DNA of 64,000 nt, from positions 78,113 to 142,112 of the forward strand of contig NZ_AUUU01000039.1 in NCBI RefSeq assembly GCF_002760435.1, in the 5' to 3' direction. Source of the DNA: Clostridium sp. LS. Lineage in GTDB: Bacteria; Bacillota; Clostridia; Clostridiales; Clostridiaceae. Position 1 is the stretch's first letter, and each line of letters opens with the position of its first letter. The notes under the pieces were generated by a model, which ran no database searches, was not told the origin of the DNA, and worked only from the letters and a program-made list of their open reading frames with translations. Shown here piece by piece: positions 56,087 to 64,000 of this stretch. The position numbers and the translations under genes are program-made.

Positions 56087-56899
56087 TTATGCTTCAATAA
56101 ATTTTATTAGTTCTTTGTTAAATTCCTCACGCTGGTCATAAAATACAGCATGTCCGCTATAATTAAATGGAATAAGTATTGAATTCTTAATCATTTTTTC
56201 TTGTATTTGACCTAGCTCAAAAGGTACAATTTTGTCGTGAATTCCATGAATAATTAAAGTTGGAACATTTATTTGTTCTAAATCAGAAAAGAAAACTTCA
56301 TTTATCCACGCATTTGCAATTGCTGCAGTTGCCCACCCTGCTGCCTGTAACCCTAATTGAAAAAACCAGTTTGAAAAAGCTTCACTTATATGTTGATAAA
56401 AAAACATGTCTCCAAATCCTTGAAGCATCTTAGGTCTATCATTATATGTTCCTTCAATAAGCTGTATAACTGTTTCTTTATCTAATCCATAAGGGAAATT
56501 AGGACGTTTAATAAGACTTGGAGATACAGCAGCTAAAAGGGCTAATTTTGATACTCCATAACCTTTATGACGAGCCATATATCTTACTGCAATTGCGCCT
56601 CCATTTGAATGCCCTGCTAAAGTTATATCTTTTAGCTTTAATGTATCCATTACACACTTAACATCATCAGACAGCCTATCATAATTATAACCTTTATAAG
56701 GTTTATCTGAATCTCCAAATCCTCTTGTATCTATGCCAATACACCTATACCCTAGTTTTGGCAAAATATCAAATTGATATTCAAATAATTTATGACTTCC
56801 TGGCCAACCGTGAATAAATAGAATTGTTTTCTCAGCCCCATCGTTAAGGTCTTCAACATATATCTTTACATCTGGCTCTACTTTTACATAGTAACCCAT
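56087..56899 (-). CDS. Alpha/beta-fold hydrolase
   Basis: 270 aa. Oxyanion loop FIHGWPGSHKLFEYQ, nucleophile elbow GHSNGGAIAV (Ser), acid HGIHDKIVP (Asp) and catalytic His in YSGHAVFYDQ. Looks like the haloperoxidase/esterase branch. ATG 56899 after GGAGG; the longer reading is not supported. Substrate unknown. Confidence 0.87.
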   Translation of the reverse strand: MGYYVKVEPDVKIYVEDLNDGAEKTILFIHGWPGSHKLFEYQFDILPKLGYRCIGIDTRGFGDSDKPYKGYNYDRLSDDVKCVMDTLKLKDITLAGHSNGGAIAVRYMARHKGYGVSKLALLAAVSPSLIKRPNFPYGLDKETVIQLIEGTYNDRPKMLQGFGDMFFYQHISEAFSNWFFQLGLQAAGWATAAIANAWINEVFFSDLEQINVPTLIIHGIHDKIVPFELGQIQEKMIKNSILIPFNYSGHAVFYDQREEFNKELIKFIEA

Positions 56900-57017
56900 T
56901 AAAATTGCCTCCAATAGAATCATTTATAATTTATATCATATAAGCTTGGAGCTAAATTTGTGTATAAACATTTTTTATATTTAAAATGCCAGATATAAGT
57001 AGTGAATAAAAAAATAT

Positions 57018-57713
57018 TTATATATCTACTACATTGAAACCTTCATTTTGTGCTCTTTCTACAAAATTCTCTCCATCGATATGCATACAATAAACTTGTT
57101 TTCTATATTCCTTAGGGATAATTTCACTTAATACCCTTAAGGAAGTATGCATATTACCAGCATAATCATCAAGGCATGTATCATGATATATAAGATTACC
57201 TTCTTTCAGAAAAGAAATGACCTCGATATTAGTTTCATATGTATCTCCACTAAAAAAAATGTCATTTCCTTCATCAAATTTTAATGTATATGAATAGGTT
57301 TTAACTGTCATAGAGTGCTTAGTCAAGGATGGTTGAAACTCTAACCCTAATTCACTAATTCTTGTGTTTTCATCAATTATAATAAAACTTTGATTTTCAA
57401 TTAAACCAACCAGTTCTAAAAATTTTCTCATCTTATCTGTTTCATAAAAATAAAGCTTAGTTACTATTTTATATTTCCAAAAGCAAAATCCAATAAAACT
57501 ACCTATTGAACCAATATGATCAGAATGCATATGAGTTACTAATAAATATATATTCTTAATTCCATCAACTAGTTTTTTTTCAACGATTGTTTTGAATACA
57601 GTTTCCCCACAATCTATTAATAGTAAAGTTTCATTTTTTATAATGTAAGCTGAAGTATTTCCCTCCTTAGTGTTATACCCTGAACCTCTTCCAAGAAAGT
57701 TTAATTTATTCAT
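57018..57713 (-). CDS. MBL-fold metallohydrolase (RNase Z-like fold)
   Basis: 231 aa metallo-beta-lactamase fold. Metal motif THMHSDHIGSIG (HxHxDH), then IFFSGDTYETN and the terminal YCMHIDGE. Resembles RNase Z but is shorter and lacks a clear exosite; treat as MBL-fold. Its ATG overlaps the DTW gene's stop by 8 bases, so both belong to one transcript. Confidence 0.82.
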   Translation of the reverse strand: MNKLNFLGRGSGYNTKEGNTSAYIIKNETLLLIDCGETVFKTIVEKKLVDGIKNIYLLVTHMHSDHIGSIGSFIGFCFWKYKIVTKLYFYETDKMRKFLELVGLIENQSFIIIDENTRISELGLEFQPSLTKHSMTVKTYSYTLKFDEGNDIFFSGDTYETNIEVISFLKEGNLIYHDTCLDDYAGNMHTSLRVLSEIIPKEYRKQVYCMHIDGENFVERAQNEGFNVVDI

Positions 57714-58353
57714 AGAACACCTCTTTTAACTTTAACCCATTCGCTCCTGCCTTAAAACTTTTAATAAATAAGTCAAAAACACCTTTAATTAATTGTGCGT
57801 TCTGAATTTCATAATTTAACTTAAGTATTTCAATTGCAGCCTCAATAGTACATAGTTCTCCTTCTGATGCACCTCTCCTCAAAGTATATTCTGACTTATG
57901 AATTGGATTTAATGAAATTCTTGGCAACTTCTTTAAATAATCGCTCTTTCTCAATATTTTATTAGCTTCTTTCCATGTACCATCTAAGATAATAAATACT
58001 GGAGTTTTTTCAGAACTTTTATGTTCAAATCTTCTTTCTGGTGAATCACTATTATCTATAGGGAATAGTAAATATTTTTCATAATCTTCATTATTTATAT
58101 ACTCAATTAATTTTTCTGAAATTTTTGTTCGCTCCCAAAGAATTATCTCTGTCGATTTTGGATTAAGTAATTTCAATAATCTAGCTGTATTTGAAGGTCT
58201 ACTGAATTCTTTTTCCGTTGACAGTATTAATATCTTTGCTTTAGTTTCTATTTGAGGAACAATATTGCAGATACAATTAATTAGTGGTAACCCGCATTTA
58301 CTGCAACTTTCGTACAATTTTGTAATTTGCTTAACTTTATATTTTGAATCCAT
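57706..58353 (-). CDS. tRNA-uridine aminocarboxypropyltransferase (DTW domain)
   Basis: 215 aa. DTW-domain enzyme: FIILDGTWKEANKILRKS (DxTW), then RRGASEGELCTIEAAIE, with an N-terminal zinc-like CSKCGLPLINCICN. Members add acp3U to tRNA from SAM. Upstream partner of the MBL gene, overlapping by 8 bases. Confidence 0.85.
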   Translation of the reverse strand: MDSKYKVKQITKLYESCSKCGLPLINCICNIVPQIETKAKILILSTEKEFSRPSNTARLLKLLNPKSTEIILWERTKISEKLIEYINNEDYEKYLLFPIDNSDSPERRFEHKSSEKTPVFIILDGTWKEANKILRKSDYLKKLPRISLNPIHKSEYTLRRGASEGELCTIEAAIEILKLNYEIQNAQLIKGVFDLFIKSFKAGANGLKLKEVFYE

Positions 58354-58609
58354 GTTGCCTCCTACATTAATGTTTTAAATAACTATATACAATAATATAA
58401 AAATTAAGATACATATTTAAATGTCCTTCCTATCAAACAATTATCTAGGATTATTTTTCAAATCATAATCCATTTGTACATTATAAGACATTGGAATGAT
58501 TTAATTATAACTTATATTGTTATTATTACATTAGTTAATTTACAATGAATTTCTTTTGCCGTTAATTTTTACTTATATATTATAGAGGAATGTGACATAC
58601 GTAATTATC

Positions 58610-59305
58610 TTACTTTAGTTCAACAATCTTTATCCCTTTTTTTATATATTTCCTGATCATGTGCTTCATCACAATGCTATTTGGAGTACTAATTGCATCT
58701 TTAACTATATTTACTTTATATTTTCTTTTAAGTGCTCCTAATGCTGTTTTGTATACGCAAGAAGCTGCATCAAGTCCAGCCAGATATACTGTATCAATCT
58801 CATTTTCTACAAGATATTTTGAAAACTCCTCTGATGTAAAAGCATCCTGTTGATGTTTAACAAAAATTTTACCGTCAGTAGTCTGGAGATACCTGCTAAG
58901 TTTTGTGCCAGCCTGATTAGCTAATAGCCTGCCACCTGTAACAAGAGCTGCAAAAGGTAATTCGATAATGGAAAATTCTTGACAAATATAAATGATTTTG
59001 TAGTTCATTTTTTGAGCATAGCTAATAGAATTATTTACCTTATCCAAAAAATTTAAATAATCTTTATAAATACCATTCTCCCCACAGATGTCTTCCTGTA
59101 TATCCATAATAATCAGTGCTTGTTTAGGATTTTCATAATTTGTTATTTCTCTTCCACGCGATGTAGCAAAAAAGAAAGCAAATCGAATTAAAAGTGGTGA
59201 ACTAACCAGTAGAAAAGTTATTGGTTTTAAGTAAATTCCAAAAAGAATAACTATACTTACAGCACAGATTCGTATGAACGTATATTTCGCTTTAACTTTA
59301 TTCAT
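58610..59305 (-). CDS. Isochorismatase-family cysteine hydrolase with N-terminal membrane helices
   Basis: 231 aa. Residues about 10-45 are hydrophobic (one or two helices). The hydrolase core follows: catalytic Asp in IIMDIQEDIC, Lys in IFVKHQQDAF and Cys in GLDAASCVYKTALG. Membrane anchoring is unusual for this fold. GGAGG upstream of the ATG. Substrate unknown. Confidence 0.8.
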   Translation of the reverse strand: MNKVKAKYTFIRICAVSIVILFGIYLKPITFLLVSSPLLIRFAFFFATSRGREITNYENPKQALIIMDIQEDICGENGIYKDYLNFLDKVNNSISYAQKMNYKIIYICQEFSIIELPFAALVTGGRLLANQAGTKLSRYLQTTDGKIFVKHQQDAFTSEEFSKYLVENEIDTVYLAGLDAASCVYKTALGALKRKYKVNIVKDAISTPNSIVMKHMIRKYIKKGIKIVELK

Positions 59306-59575
59306 GAACTTCTTACCTCCTAAAATTATATTAATAATTTTTACTTATTCTTTACCTTAACAATACCATTTAGCACAAGTTCAAAATAGTGATAAAAATT
59401 ATATTTTAATACTGACAAATGTCATATAATCGAAATATTTTCAACGTATTATGATTAATAGCGTAATTAATCATATTCAAAGAACATATTTATGAAGTGA
59501 ATTAAATTTGTGAATTACATATAATATAAATTGATTTATTAATTCGATTATTAAAATTTTGAGAGAAGGTTAGCC

Positions 59576-59617
59576 ATGAAAAAGTTGATAAACATATTTT
59601 TCATTTTTTACTATTAA
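59576..59617 (+). pseudogene. Truncated secreted-protein start (13 codons)
   Basis: In the 337-base gap an ATG with a GAGAGAAGG site opens MKKLINIFFIFYY then TAA. It looks like the beginning of a signal peptide whose gene was lost, though a chance ORF cannot be excluded. Nothing else is seen in 59306-59642. Confidence 0.35.
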
Positions 59618-59642
59618 CATTTGCTTTAAACAGAAGGCGTAA

Positions 59643-61244
59643 TCATAAATATATATCAGAAAACTCTATATTAGTAGTTTGTATAAGACGGTTATCGTTC
59701 ATTAAATCCAGCATTAGCTTTTCATTTTTCTCCTCAATTGCCTTCTCATCAGGAAGAACGATCGTAAACGTCGCACCTTTTCCTAATTTACTTTTTACAT
59801 TTATACTTCCACCCAATGCTTCTACAAGCTTTTTTACCAATGACAAACCAATTCCTGTTCCCTCTGCCTGGCGTGATAGCGAACTATCAACCTGTCCAAA
59901 CCTTTCAAAAATTATATCTAACTTATCTGGCGGTATACCTATTCCATAATCCTTGACTTCAATATTAATATTACCTTTTAGCAACCGCAAGCTCACCGTA
60001 ATAGATTTACCCTCCGGTGTAAATTTGATAGCATTAGAAAGAAGATTTAAAATAATTCTTTCATATTTTTCATCATCTAGACCTATTATTTTTTTCGAAA
60101 GCTTTGATACAAATTTGACCCTTACTCCCTTTTTGGAAGCAAATTCATATACAGATTCAGTTATTGCTTTTGTAAGGAAAACAACATCGATATTTTTTTT
60201 ATTTATCTTAATATTCCCTACATTAGCACGAGTAATATCAAGAAGATTATTAACAAGTCTCAGTTGTCTATTAGTATTTTGTCTAATAGTTCCCATATAT
60301 TTTTTAACCTTCTCTGTCATTTGATCTGAATAAACTAAATTCAAAGTCTGAATTGCTGTATTAATAACATTAAGCGGCATTCTAAATTCATGTGAAATTA
60401 CAGATAAAAATTCATCTTTCATATCCATTGCATTCTTAAGTGCCTCATTTATTTTCTCAAGTTTTTCCTTTTGTTGCTTTAATAGGTTTGCCTGCATAGT
60501 TAACTGTTCATTTTGCTTCTTAATAATCTTTGACTGCTCCTCCATAACTTTTCTATTTAACACTTTTTCAGTTACATCTGTTGTAATTTCAATGCAATAT
60601 TTTAAAATACCATTTTCAAACACTGGGGCTAAACTTGCCTCCCAATATGTAATTCCTCTTTCAAATTCAAACATATACTCATCACTATAAAACGGCTTTT
60701 GTGTTGAAAGTACACTTTTCCATATATTTTCAGAGGTGCTACCGATCCAACCAGGTATAATCTCGTGTATTCTTTTTCCTATGGAATTTTCCTTATTTTT
60801 AAAAGGATTATCAAGAAAATTAAGATAAGTTTGATTAGCTTTCAATAGAGTTATGTCAGGTACACTAAAGATAGCAACTCCAAGTGCATTATGGGAACAC
60901 AATGCTTCTACTACTGGGAATCTGACGTCTAGATGTGAATTAGGCTTTTCAGAAAAAATATATACCTTTTCAATTATACTTTCGTTCACTTTTATATTTA
61001 TAAACCTAGCATCCAAGGATTTAGAAAAAAGAAAATACTCACTTTCACTATTAATATTTCTTTCATTAATGCTAGGACCGATTTTTAAAATATTGAATAT
61101 CTCACTAATATTTTTATTTAATAATTCTTCTTCCGAATATTCAGTCATACTAGCAAATTCTTTGCTGATTTCAGTAGCAATTTCATTTCTTACTACTATA
61201 TGAGACTGTTTATTAGTAACATCAAATGAATCATAGAATATCAT
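59643..61244 (-). CDS. PAS-domain sensor histidine kinase (no membrane segment)
   Basis: 533 aa cytoplasmic kinase. N-terminal PAS-like regions (about 1-110 and 115-230), a coiled coil (230-275), HisKA with His285 (LSVISHEFRMPLNVIN), and HATPase motifs N-box NLLSNAIKFTP, G1 YGIGIPPDK and G2 GTGIGLSLVKKL. No response regulator lies next to it, so it is an orphan kinase; partner unknown. No transmembrane segment, so it probably senses an internal signal through PAS. Confidence 0.9.
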   Translation of the reverse strand: MIFYDSFDVTNKQSHIVVRNEIATEISKEFASMTEYSEEELLNKNISEIFNILKIGPSINERNINSESEYFLFSKSLDARFINIKVNESIIEKVYIFSEKPNSHLDVRFPVVEALCSHNALGVAIFSVPDITLLKANQTYLNFLDNPFKNKENSIGKRIHEIIPGWIGSTSENIWKSVLSTQKPFYSDEYMFEFERGITYWEASLAPVFENGILKYCIEITTDVTEKVLNRKVMEEQSKIIKKQNEQLTMQANLLKQQKEKLEKINEALKNAMDMKDEFLSVISHEFRMPLNVINTAIQTLNLVYSDQMTEKVKKYMGTIRQNTNRQLRLVNNLLDITRANVGNIKINKKNIDVVFLTKAITESVYEFASKKGVRVKFVSKLSKKIIGLDDEKYERIILNLLSNAIKFTPEGKSITVSLRLLKGNINIEVKDYGIGIPPDKLDIIFERFGQVDSSLSRQAEGTGIGLSLVKKLVEALGGSINVKSKLGKGATFTIVLPDEKAIEEKNEKLMLDLMNDNRLIQTTNIEFSDIYL

Positions 61245-61468
61245 CGTAATGGCTCACTCCCCAATTCTTAATTTTTTCGTTGTTTTATCACATGCATTAT
61301 TTTACCATGCTATTCCACACAATTCTATTATTCAGCATACTTTAACTTTTGCTTAACAAATTAGTTTCTTATTTTATATATGCATTAAAATTTCTTTCAA
61401 TTATATGATATAATACGAGTAACATATTCATATTGGGGGTGTTTTTTTATGAAGGTCTGTGAAACATT

Positions 61469-61593
61469 CAGCTTTAAATCAGTTTGCTCCTTGCAAAGAT
61501 TACAACAAAGTCAGCTATGCTTTGTTTGGAGCCTAAGCTGTTAAGTTAGCTGGGATGCGTGCATTTTTAGGTTCTGTAACGCATAGCTTTTTT
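61469..61593 (+). ncRNA. Structured leader with intrinsic terminator before CD3324-like gene
   Basis: Three consecutive helices in the RNA: CAGCTT (61469-61474) / AAGCTG (61535-61540), inside it GCTCC (61486-61490) / GGAGC (61528-61532), inside that AACAAAG (61504-61510) / CTTTGTT (61520-61526). Then AGCT-ATGCGT / ACGCAT-AGCT (61548-61560 / 61579-61588) with T-run, a good terminator. No peptide reading frame is evident. I could not match any riboswitch class with confidence; a tentative GEMM-like wording (GCAAAG, GGAGCCTAA, TAGCTGGGATGC) is not enough. Confidence 0.5.
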
Positions 61594-61638
61594 GTATTCT
61601 TTGCTTTAATACTTTTTTATAAGTGGAGGAGTAAGGAA

Positions 61639-61944
61639 ATGAAATATGCAAAGGCACAAGATGTGTTACCAGAGGAAATTGTTAAATTAATACAAAAGTA
61701 TGTAGATGGAAAATATCTTTATGTACCCAGAAAAGATGAAAACCATAAAGCCTGGGGAGAAAAAAGCGGTATAAAGAATAGCCTTAAGGTAAGAAATAGT
61801 GAGATTTATAAAAAGTACATTAATGGAGCTACTATTAATGAATTAACTCAAGAATATTATTTATCAGAAAAAAGTATAAGAAGAATAATAGGTCAAGAGA
61901 AAACTCTTTTCTCACAATCATTACAGAACTATATATTAGATTGA
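61639..61944 (+). CDS. CD3324-family (Mor-like) DNA-binding protein
   Basis: 101 aa. The family's N-terminal QDVLPEEIVKLIQKYVDGKYLYVPRKD and a C-terminal HTH (ATINELTQEYYLSEKSIRRI) are visible. Related to Mor activators of Mu-like phage, so probably a transcription factor. GGAGGAG 7 bases upstream sets ATG 61639; a longer upstream reading runs through the leader terminator and is rejected. Control by the leader terminator is likely. Confidence 0.78.
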   Translation: MKYAKAQDVLPEEIVKLIQKYVDGKYLYVPRKDENHKAWGEKSGIKNSLKVRNSEIYKKYINGATINELTQEYYLSEKSIRRIIGQEKTLFSQSLQNYILD

Positions 61945-61993
61945 ATACTTTTTTAAAATCATGTTATGATTTCATTGTGGCAATCCAATGAAA
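61941..61993 (+). promoter_or_regulatory. Promoter and 5' hairpin of FusB-like transcript
   Basis: TTGAAT (61941-61946) and TATGAT (61965-61970) are 18 bases apart. A perfect 8-bp hairpin TTTCATTG (61970-61977) / CAATGAAA (61986-61993) lies at the predicted start of the transcript. Confidence 0.5.
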
Positions 61994-62035
61994 GTATAAT
62001 TTCTGATTTAAGACAAGATTCAAAGGTAAATAATT

Positions 62036-62137
62036 ATGAATATACAATACGTTTTAATCAGGATGATTACTGTTACTTTCAAATGGAGTAACAATAGTCA
62101 TCTTTTTATTTTGAAAAATAAAACTGAAAATAATTGA
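62036..62137 (+). CDS. Possible leader peptide overlapping the attenuator of the FusB-like gene
   Basis: A 33-codon reading frame, MNIQYVLIRMITVTFKW and on, with AAAGG 9 bases before its ATG. Its codons 9-23 cover both arms of the terminator hairpin at 62062-62102. Short, upstream and overlapping a terminator: the arrangement of ribosome-mediated attenuation. No protein-level support. Confidence 0.4.
   Translation: MNIQYVLIRMITVTFKWSNNSHLFILKNKTENN
62062..62111 (+). terminator. Leader terminator (attenuator) upstream of FusB-like gene
   Basis: Stem 62062-62077 / 62087-62102 (16 bp, one G-T pair and one mismatch) followed by TTTTTATTTT. It lies inside the 5' leader, 70 bases before the gene, so some transcripts would end here. 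Confidence 0.7.
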
Positions 62138-62179
62138 GCAATCAAGATAATATTTCATAGAAAAGAGGTACAAGATTTT

Positions 62180-62839
62180 ATGAATACTTTTATAAAAAAA
62201 CATCAATATAATTATATAAGAAAATGTTTAACTGACTTAAATAATGCTTATAGAAGTTCAGTAGATACAAATATCATTGAAGCTACTAAAGCATATATAA
62301 ACGAAAAAATATTAAGGATTTTTCCAAATTTATCGGAAGATGAAAAAGAATTACTGGATATTACTAAAATAAAGGATCCCTTATACATTGATAAGTATTT
62401 ATCTGGTTTAAATCAATATGTATATGGAATGCCCAACATTACAAATGCACAGCTTAATAAGTTGTTTAAAAAGGAAAAGAAACTTAAACTACCAAGCTCA
62501 GATGCTCAGGATTCAAAGAACGTATATTTAGGCTGGATTGATGAATCAATTAGGAAATTATTTATTGCATACAATATGAATGGTAGTCTAATTGGTATGT
62601 CATGTAGAATCACAAATCATAAATCAAGTAACACCCATATATGCGCACTTTGCAACCGTATAGGACGTGAAGATGAAGTGGCCTTTGTTTCACCTATATG
62701 TAAAACAGATAATACTGGAGAAGGCGCCTATAAATCAATAGGTTTTGATATATGTTTAGATAGTGAGAAATGCAATAATAGAATTGTATCAATTGAAAAG
62801 CTTGAGAGAATTTTAAAGGAAGTCAACAATATAAAATAA
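62180..62839 (+). CDS. FusB/FusC-type EF-G-binding zinc protein
   Basis: 219 aa. N-terminal helical domain and a C-terminal treble-clef zinc finger: CALCNRIGREDE, then SPICKT, and the last pair in DICLDSEKCN. This is the FusB-type fold that binds elongation factor G and, in staphylococci, frees it from fusidic acid-stalled ribosomes. AGAGG precedes the ATG. Its leader (promoter, peptide, terminator) suggests induction when ribosomes stall. Confidence 0.82.
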   Translation: MNTFIKKHQYNYIRKCLTDLNNAYRSSVDTNIIEATKAYINEKILRIFPNLSEDEKELLDITKIKDPLYIDKYLSGLNQYVYGMPNITNAQLNKLFKKEKKLKLPSSDAQDSKNVYLGWIDESIRKLFIAYNMNGSLIGMSCRITNHKSSNTHICALCNRIGREDEVAFVSPICKTDNTGEGAYKSIGFDICLDSEKCNNRIVSIEKLERILKEVNNIK

Positions 62840-62911
62840 TAGATATTGTATATTCAAAACATCATCACAAATAAAAGACTGAGGAGTAAATTATTTTAAG
62901 TTTTATATTAG

Positions 62912-62955
62912 AAAGAAAGTGAATTCTTAATGAAAAGAAGAATGCACTTTCTTTT
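62912..62955. terminator. Bidirectional terminator, FusB-like / Crp
   Basis: Stem AAAGAAAGTG (62912-62921) / CACTTTCTTT (62945-62954) plus ATTCTT/AAGAAT inside, T-rich on both strands. Confidence 0.75.
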
Positions 62956-63011
62956 GATAAATATAGGCACCCTATTAAAATCCAAACATTATAAATTTGC
63001 ATCCTTCTTTT

Positions 63012-63707
63012 TCATGTAACATTAATTTTAAAAAAATCATTTAAGTTCTTATTTATAATTATTTTACCCCTTTCTAATTTTATATAGCCTTCCTTTTCAA
63101 TTTGCTTTAATTTTCTACTTACAACTTCCCTAGCTGAATCAATCTCAAAAGCTAATTCGCTGTGAGTGGCATAAATTATGTTACTCTTTTTACTCAACAA
63201 TAATTTTACAAGCCTTGTTTCTAATGATTCATGGATTATTTCTTCTTTATTTTCAATAATAGTATTAAATTTTCTATATAAATCCTCATAAATATATAAT
63301 AAAAACTTACTATCAGTTATAACATGTAATCTCATAATGTCTAAAGGAATAATACATATTTCCGAATCTTGAATAGCTTTTCCAGTTATATTTAATGATT
63401 CAAAATTTGATAAACAGGTTAAAGCCTCATGGCAAAACTCACCTTGTTTAATATTATACAGATTTGTTTCATCTCCATTTTTATTTATTTTTTGAATTTT
63501 AATTGTTCCCTTTACTACAAATAAAATTCCTGAACATGTACCCTCTTCTGATTTCATATATTGATCTGCATATAAAGTCTTAAAAATTGCATGTGAGCTT
63601 ATAATCTCGCTATTTCTGTCATTTATTTCTTTTAATATCGGATAACTTTCATATAAAGCCTTTAGATTTTTTGCTTTTATACTTAATACGTCATCATAAT
63701 CTTTCAT
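63012..63707 (-). CDS. Crp/Fnr-family transcriptional regulator
   Basis: 231 aa. N-terminal cyclic-nucleotide-binding-like barrel (FVVKGTIKIQKINKNGDET) and a C-terminal winged helix (ATHSELAFEIDSAREVVSRK). The Fnr-type N-terminal cysteine cluster is absent, so it is not an Fnr oxygen sensor of classical type. Target genes unknown. Confidence 0.88.
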   Translation of the reverse strand: MKDYDDVLSIKAKNLKALYESYPILKEINDRNSEIISSHAIFKTLYADQYMKSEEGTCSGILFVVKGTIKIQKINKNGDETNLYNIKQGEFCHEALTCLSNFESLNITGKAIQDSEICIIPLDIMRLHVITDSKFLLYIYEDLYRKFNTIIENKEEIIHESLETRLVKLLLSKKSNIIYATHSELAFEIDSAREVVSRKLKQIEKEGYIKLERGKIIINKNLNDFFKINVT

Positions 63708-63883
63708 CTAACTTCCTCCATGAAATTATAATTTAATTAATAAAGCTTGTCACAATTTAAACTTTAGTATTTTAATTTTCTACTTAAATAATTATTTATT
63801 CTATAACCCATTATAAAGGAAAATTTTAAAAATTGAGTGTGACTTAGTCACATTATTAACTAAATTTAAAACTCAATTAAAAA

Positions 63884-63910
63884 GAGTGTCATAAACACCT
63901 TAAGACACTC
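63884..63910 (-). terminator. Terminator near right edge
   Basis: Stem GAGTGTC (63884-63890) / GACACTC (63904-63910) with a T-run on the minus strand. It presumably ends a gene lying beyond the right edge. Confidence 0.55.
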
Positions 63911-63982
63911 TCATAATTCTTAGTTTCATTAGGCACTATCAAATAAATAACAAGTCCATTTGCCAGCCTATTTTCCATCATC

Positions 63983-64000
63983 AAAGGAGGTTAAATTGCA
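63983..64000 (+). other. Possible start of a gene running off the right edge
   Basis: AAAGGAGG (63983-63990) followed by TTG at 63996-63998. This may be the ribosome binding site and start of a plus-strand gene cut by the window. Only two bases follow the start codon. Confidence 0.3.

Noticed and set aside
61440..61600. c-di-GMP-I (GEMM) riboswitch
   Set aside because: Some shared strings (GCAAAG, CCTAA, TAGCTGGG) but the GAAA tetraloop and matching helix order are missing.
1..64000. CRISPR arrays, rRNA, tRNA, intact transposases, prophage
   Set aside because: No regular spaced repeats, conserved RNA strings or transposase motifs were found; only an integrase relic and one lone phage-type protein.

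Overview
The window looks like a chromosome segment of a low-GC, Gram-positive, spore-forming anaerobe of Clostridium sensu stricto; I cannot name the species. The reasons are the very AT-rich base composition, strong GGAGG ribosome binding sites with frequent TTG starts, a Gram-positive-type PolC, an IspH protein fused to ribosomal protein S1 (a clostridial hallmark), FeoA/FeoB with a small Cys-rich partner, radical-SAM enzymes, and ferredoxin-type and flavin oxidoreductases. No rRNA, tRNA, CRISPR array, intact transposase or prophage was seen.

Layout. 1-3.1 kb: YbaK-type deacylase, a lone SMC-like ATPase and miaB. 3.2-7.8 kb: an acetyltransferase, then a string of small proteins of unknown function plus a lipoprotein and a pentapeptide-repeat protein. 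7.9-14.6 kb: ferritin, a DUF815 ATPase, a Nudix hydrolase, and the housekeeping run flavoprotein-cmk-ispH/rpsA. 14.7-17.7 kb: the complete preQ0/preQ1 operon queD-queE-folE-queC-queF, read leftward behind a structured leader that ends in an intrinsic terminator. It diverges from a DUF1189 membrane protein gene, with two identical 12-bp palindromes placed in the two promoter spacers. 18.9-22 kb: DUF457 protein and the feoA-feoB iron uptake operon. 22-32 kb: methyltransferase/LysR pair, an Sm-like protein, aldo/keto reductase with Gfo/Idh/MocA oxidoreductase, two orphan sugar-binding-type proteins, an AraC/DUF3788 pair and two small secreted paralogues.

32.4-36.4 kb is a scarred region. It holds a cupin, a decayed XRE/MmyB regulator pseudogene, compound inverted repeats, a MarR-nitroreductase operon with a palindromic operator, an integrase-like remnant and a PQQ-type sugar dehydrogenase. 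36.5-42.3 kb: phage-replisome-organiser-like protein, chorismate mutase, a TPP-riboswitch-controlled thiamine-precursor ABC transporter, and HxlR with a divergent flavin oxidoreductase. 42.4-50.3 kb: polC, a short-chain dehydrogenase remnant, a methyltransferase, a third small secreted paralogue, and argC behind two tandem ARG boxes. 50.7-53.4 kb: a three-gene ABC-2 exporter whose ATPase has an in-frame stop at codon 17. 53.5-64 kb: membrane, hydrolase, cell-wall-binding, tRNA-modification (DTW) and isochorismatase-fold proteins, an orphan PAS histidine kinase, and two genes (CD3324-like and FusB-like) that each sit behind a leader with an intrinsic terminator. The FusB-like leader encodes a short peptide overlapping its terminator. 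A Crp/Fnr regulator closes the window.

Most notable observations: the queD leader and twin-palindrome divergent promoter; the leader-peptide attenuator before the FusB-like gene; the folded leader before the CD3324-like gene; a three-member family of about 108-residue secreted proteins; and several recently broken genes (ABC ATPase, MmyB regulator, short-chain dehydrogenase, integrase). Functional calls come from reading motifs, not database searches.
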